This document shows, piece after piece, positions 25,301 through 25,935 of a DNA stretch of 25,935 nucleotides; the stretch's first letter is position 1; the number at the start of each line of letters is the position of its first letter. Where the stretch lies: positions 1 through 25,935 of the forward strand of contig CAYYZY010000111.1 of assembly GCA_964475955.1 (NCBI GenBank). The letters run 5' to 3'. This DNA comes from DATKZH01 sp964475955 (GTDB lineage Bacteria; Planctomycetota; Planctomycetia; Pirellulales; Thermoguttaceae). The notes beneath the pieces were generated by a model. It was not told the DNA's origin and did no database searches. It saw only the letters and a list, made by a program, of their open reading frames with translations. The position numbers were made by a program, and so were the translations under genes.

Positions 25301-25456
25301 ATGCCCGGCTTCCGCCCCAACGAGCACTACTTCCGCGAGATGCAGCACTTCGACATCATCGCGGCGGAGCAAACGCTCGCCGACCCGATCGACGTCTACG
25401 CCGCCGACCGGGCCTTCTGGCGCTCCGCCTGGCACCAGCCGCGTCCGCGGGAATGA
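22301..25456 (+). CDS. HzsA-like secreted triheme protein with LamG-type N-terminal domain
   Basis: A 1051-residue exported member of the HzsA-related family, paralogous to the protein at 12770-15718. Seen in order: a signal peptide (about 1-25); a concanavalin/LamG-like jelly roll (about 30-233, from FWDFDR to FHGLVDDVALYDRALTADEIRAHY); a propeller (about 255-640) interrupted by a Ser/Pro-rich insert at about 352-383; and a C-terminal cytochrome-like part with three CxxCH motifs, CSGCH (C735, H739), CVECH (C786, H790) and CGSCH (C900, H904). Shared signatures with the first paralogue include RWEYVDR, CSGCHEQRTNTPP versus CVGCHEPRNTAPP, and LDYIDGTHYDARLTPDERTTLILWIETGA near the end. It presumably binds a surface glycan and carries electrons outside the cytoplasmic membrane; the substrate is unknown. 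It is transcribed divergently from the kinase operon. Confidence 0.92.
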   Translation: MSKVTWLIGIVTLLSGPGGEALRAAPSREGRVAFWDFDRISGGQVPDRAGGDNPGTLPGPAGARKVDGPFGSPALRFTAPREEMTGPDVGLPTGASPGSISLWFRPAPGAANQVLFVYGSPATGQARGLWLRDPATLSFFFRNNPPDLHAPISGGVDTGRWHYLVGTYDGTTARLYYDGKLVGRIETKIHTVLNGTFHLGANIDEHTRDFHGLVDDVALYDRALTADEIRAHYDQRAEAIRQLEREEQAENLARIARLGVDDVVFAVRQPGKDGHWYANFGYWSFQPEEKLYGDGGRLCRLNLKTGRLKVLLDDPQGGVRDPHVHYDGRTVLFSYRRGGQPYYHLYEIRADHEAEETASSTSPSSSVPDRPRAETGPSIPSSLRQLTEGPYDDIEPTYLPEGDIVFCSSRCNRWVPCWSTLVANLHRCDADGGNIRMISSNIEQENTPCVLPDGRILYTRWEYVDRSQVAFHHLWTLNPDGTGQMVYFGNMHPGTVMIDALPIPGTKKLVASFSPGHGRREHNGAVTVVDPRAGPDKKGFAERISRGVNFRDPYPIAEDCFLVASGASILLMDEHGRTTPVYTLPPDDVAAGLECHEPRVLAPRRRERVVPPRHDPGKAIGRLVLADVTYGRNMEGVERGDVKKLLVLESLPKPVNFNMPGHPMFQISHMEPLSIGGTFCLARVLGTVPVEPDGSAYFELPALRSVFFVALDEHDLSIKRMQSFVTVQPGETTSCSGCHEQRTNTPPPSAGLLALERPPSRIEPFDDVPDVLDFPRDVQPILDRHCVECHNPDRREGDVDLCGDHTPVYSNSYWTLVKRRLISDARNGFGNRPPRSIGSSASRLLDYIDGTHYDARLTPDERTTLILWIETGATYPGTYASYLSGIVPVDFPVETMTRRCGSCHGVKPNSHPRLPWEGADIRPWARLPFKFGDADPALSLSNLTRPEKSYLLRAPLARSAGGYGLCAEPVFTDTADPDYRTMLRAIVAAKEQLETVKRFDMPGFRPNEHYFREMQHFDIIAAEQTLADPIDVYAADRAFWRSAWHQPRPRE

Positions 25457-25466
25457 TCTTGCTCGA

Positions 25467-25508
25467 TAGCGCGCCCTGGTGCTTCGCGATTGGTAGGAAG
25501 TCGCGCTA
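25467..25508. other. Inverted repeat downstream of the second HzsA-like gene
   Basis: TAGCGCG (25467-25473) and CGCGCTA (25502-25508) pair perfectly across a 28-base loop, in the 114-base gap between two convergent stop codons. Position suggests an end-of-transcript structure, but the loop is long and there is no T-tract. Confidence 0.3.
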
Positions 25509-25570
25509 CGCAATGTCGGGCTGATGGCGTGGGTCTCGTACCTCGACCCATCCTGCTTCCAACTATCAGC

Positions 25571-25831
25571 CTACTTGCCGTCCATGAGCGTTTTGAGCAG
25601 GTCGGCCACCAGCGCGGGGTTGTCGCTGGCCACCAGGTGTTCGATCCGCTCGGGCGGGACTTCGAGGTTCTCCAGGGCCTGGCGGATGCGGGTCCAAAGC
25701 CGGGCCCGTGCCTTGCCCTCGGCCAGATAGAGGTCGGTGACCATCTCCCCGAGCCGCTGGATCATGATGGCGTCGCGGTTCCTGTAGTAGTCGCGGATGA
25801 TTCGGGTCTGGTGAGCGGATCGTTTCGCCAT
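25571..25831 (-). CDS. Small hypothetical protein, highly charged and helical
   Basis: An 86-residue protein, MAKRSAHQTRIIRDYYRNRD at the start, then QRLGEMVTDLYLAEGKARARLWTRIRQAL and LVASDNPALVADLLKTL near the end. It is rich in Arg, Ala and Leu with regular hydrophobic spacing, so probably all-helical and soluble, with no cysteine, signal or membrane segment. Codon use matches the neighbouring genes, and the compact well-formed sequence suggests a real gene. I recall similar short proteins in planctomycete genomes but cannot assign a function. A TTG at 25840 would add three residues; neither start has a clear ribosome binding site. Confidence 0.75.
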   Translation of the reverse strand: MAKRSAHQTRIIRDYYRNRDAIMIQRLGEMVTDLYLAEGKARARLWTRIRQALENLEVPPERIEHLVASDNPALVADLLKTLMDGK

Positions 25832-25840
25832 GTTCTGCAA

Positions 25841-25935
25841 TTGAGGGGGGTTGGGGATCGAGTCGGCGGATGCGCGCCTCCGTAGGACGGAATGGCATTC
25901 TACGCCGGCAACCGGGGAGGACGGGGGCGGCGAAA
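25841..25935. other. Upstream region of the small protein, cut by the window end
   Basis: On the minus strand a TAGAAT hexamer (25897-25902) lies about 65 bases before the ATG and could be a -10 element; no matching -35 is visible within the window. No other feature was recognised. Confidence 0.3.

Noticed and set aside
12770..25456. Evidence for anammox or hydrazine synthesis
   Set aside because: HzsA-related proteins are widespread in planctomycetes without anammox, and no hydrazine synthase beta or gamma subunit or hydroxylamine oxidoreductase-like gene is in the window.

Overview
The window is GC-rich bacterial chromosomal DNA. Its gene content points to a planctomycete, probably of the Pirellulales type: two HzsA-like outer cytochromes with CxxCH motifs, a secreted beta-helix protein with a chitobiase-type C-terminal domain, a Tat-exported aldo/keto reductase-ferredoxin fusion, a SWIM/SNF2 helicase, wide spacers rich in palindromes, and mostly single genes. 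This assignment is inference from gene families; no rRNA or other marker gene is present. I found no tRNA, rRNA, CRISPR array, complete insertion sequence or phage gene.

Left part (1-4752). A SNF2/SWIM helicase (411-2954) is preceded by a hairpin next to a strong ribosome binding site. A spacer of about 1.2 kb follows with no convincing gene; it carries several palindromes, including a REP-like element that recurs near 8.3 kb. Next is a compact two-gene toxin-antitoxin-like module (4220-4752) with a clear sigma70-type promoter.

Middle part (4764-12479). On the minus strand is a 1016-residue secreted parallel beta-helix protein. On the plus strand are a HAD hydrolase and a GT4 glycosyltransferase that starts with TTG. 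Then comes a minus-strand Tat-signal aldo/keto reductase with two 4Fe-4S motifs. The gap between the glycosyltransferase and the reductase holds a short duplicated sequence and a strong stem-loop. The gap upstream of the reductase holds two adjoining heptamer arrays, one of which fits a G-quadruplex pattern.

Right part (12770-25935). An HzsA-like diheme protein with an N-terminal discoidin-like domain is followed 17 bases later by a secreted M23 peptidase with PKD-like domains; these two probably form an operon. A lone beta-ketoacyl synthase has its own upstream region. A minus-strand operon then encodes a soluble four-PAS histidine kinase and a response regulator without a DNA-binding domain. 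A second HzsA-like protein, with a LamG-type N-terminus and three CxxCH motifs, is divergent from the kinase. A small conserved-looking protein closes the window.

Most genes look functionally independent. The recurring theme is secreted proteins with carbohydrate- or surface-binding modules (beta-helix, discoidin, LamG, PKD) joined to haem or iron-sulphur redox domains or to hydrolases. The strongest candidates for something undescribed are the HzsA-like/M23 pair, the two differently decorated HzsA-like paralogues, the orphan regulator with a helical output domain, and the repeat structures in the spacers.
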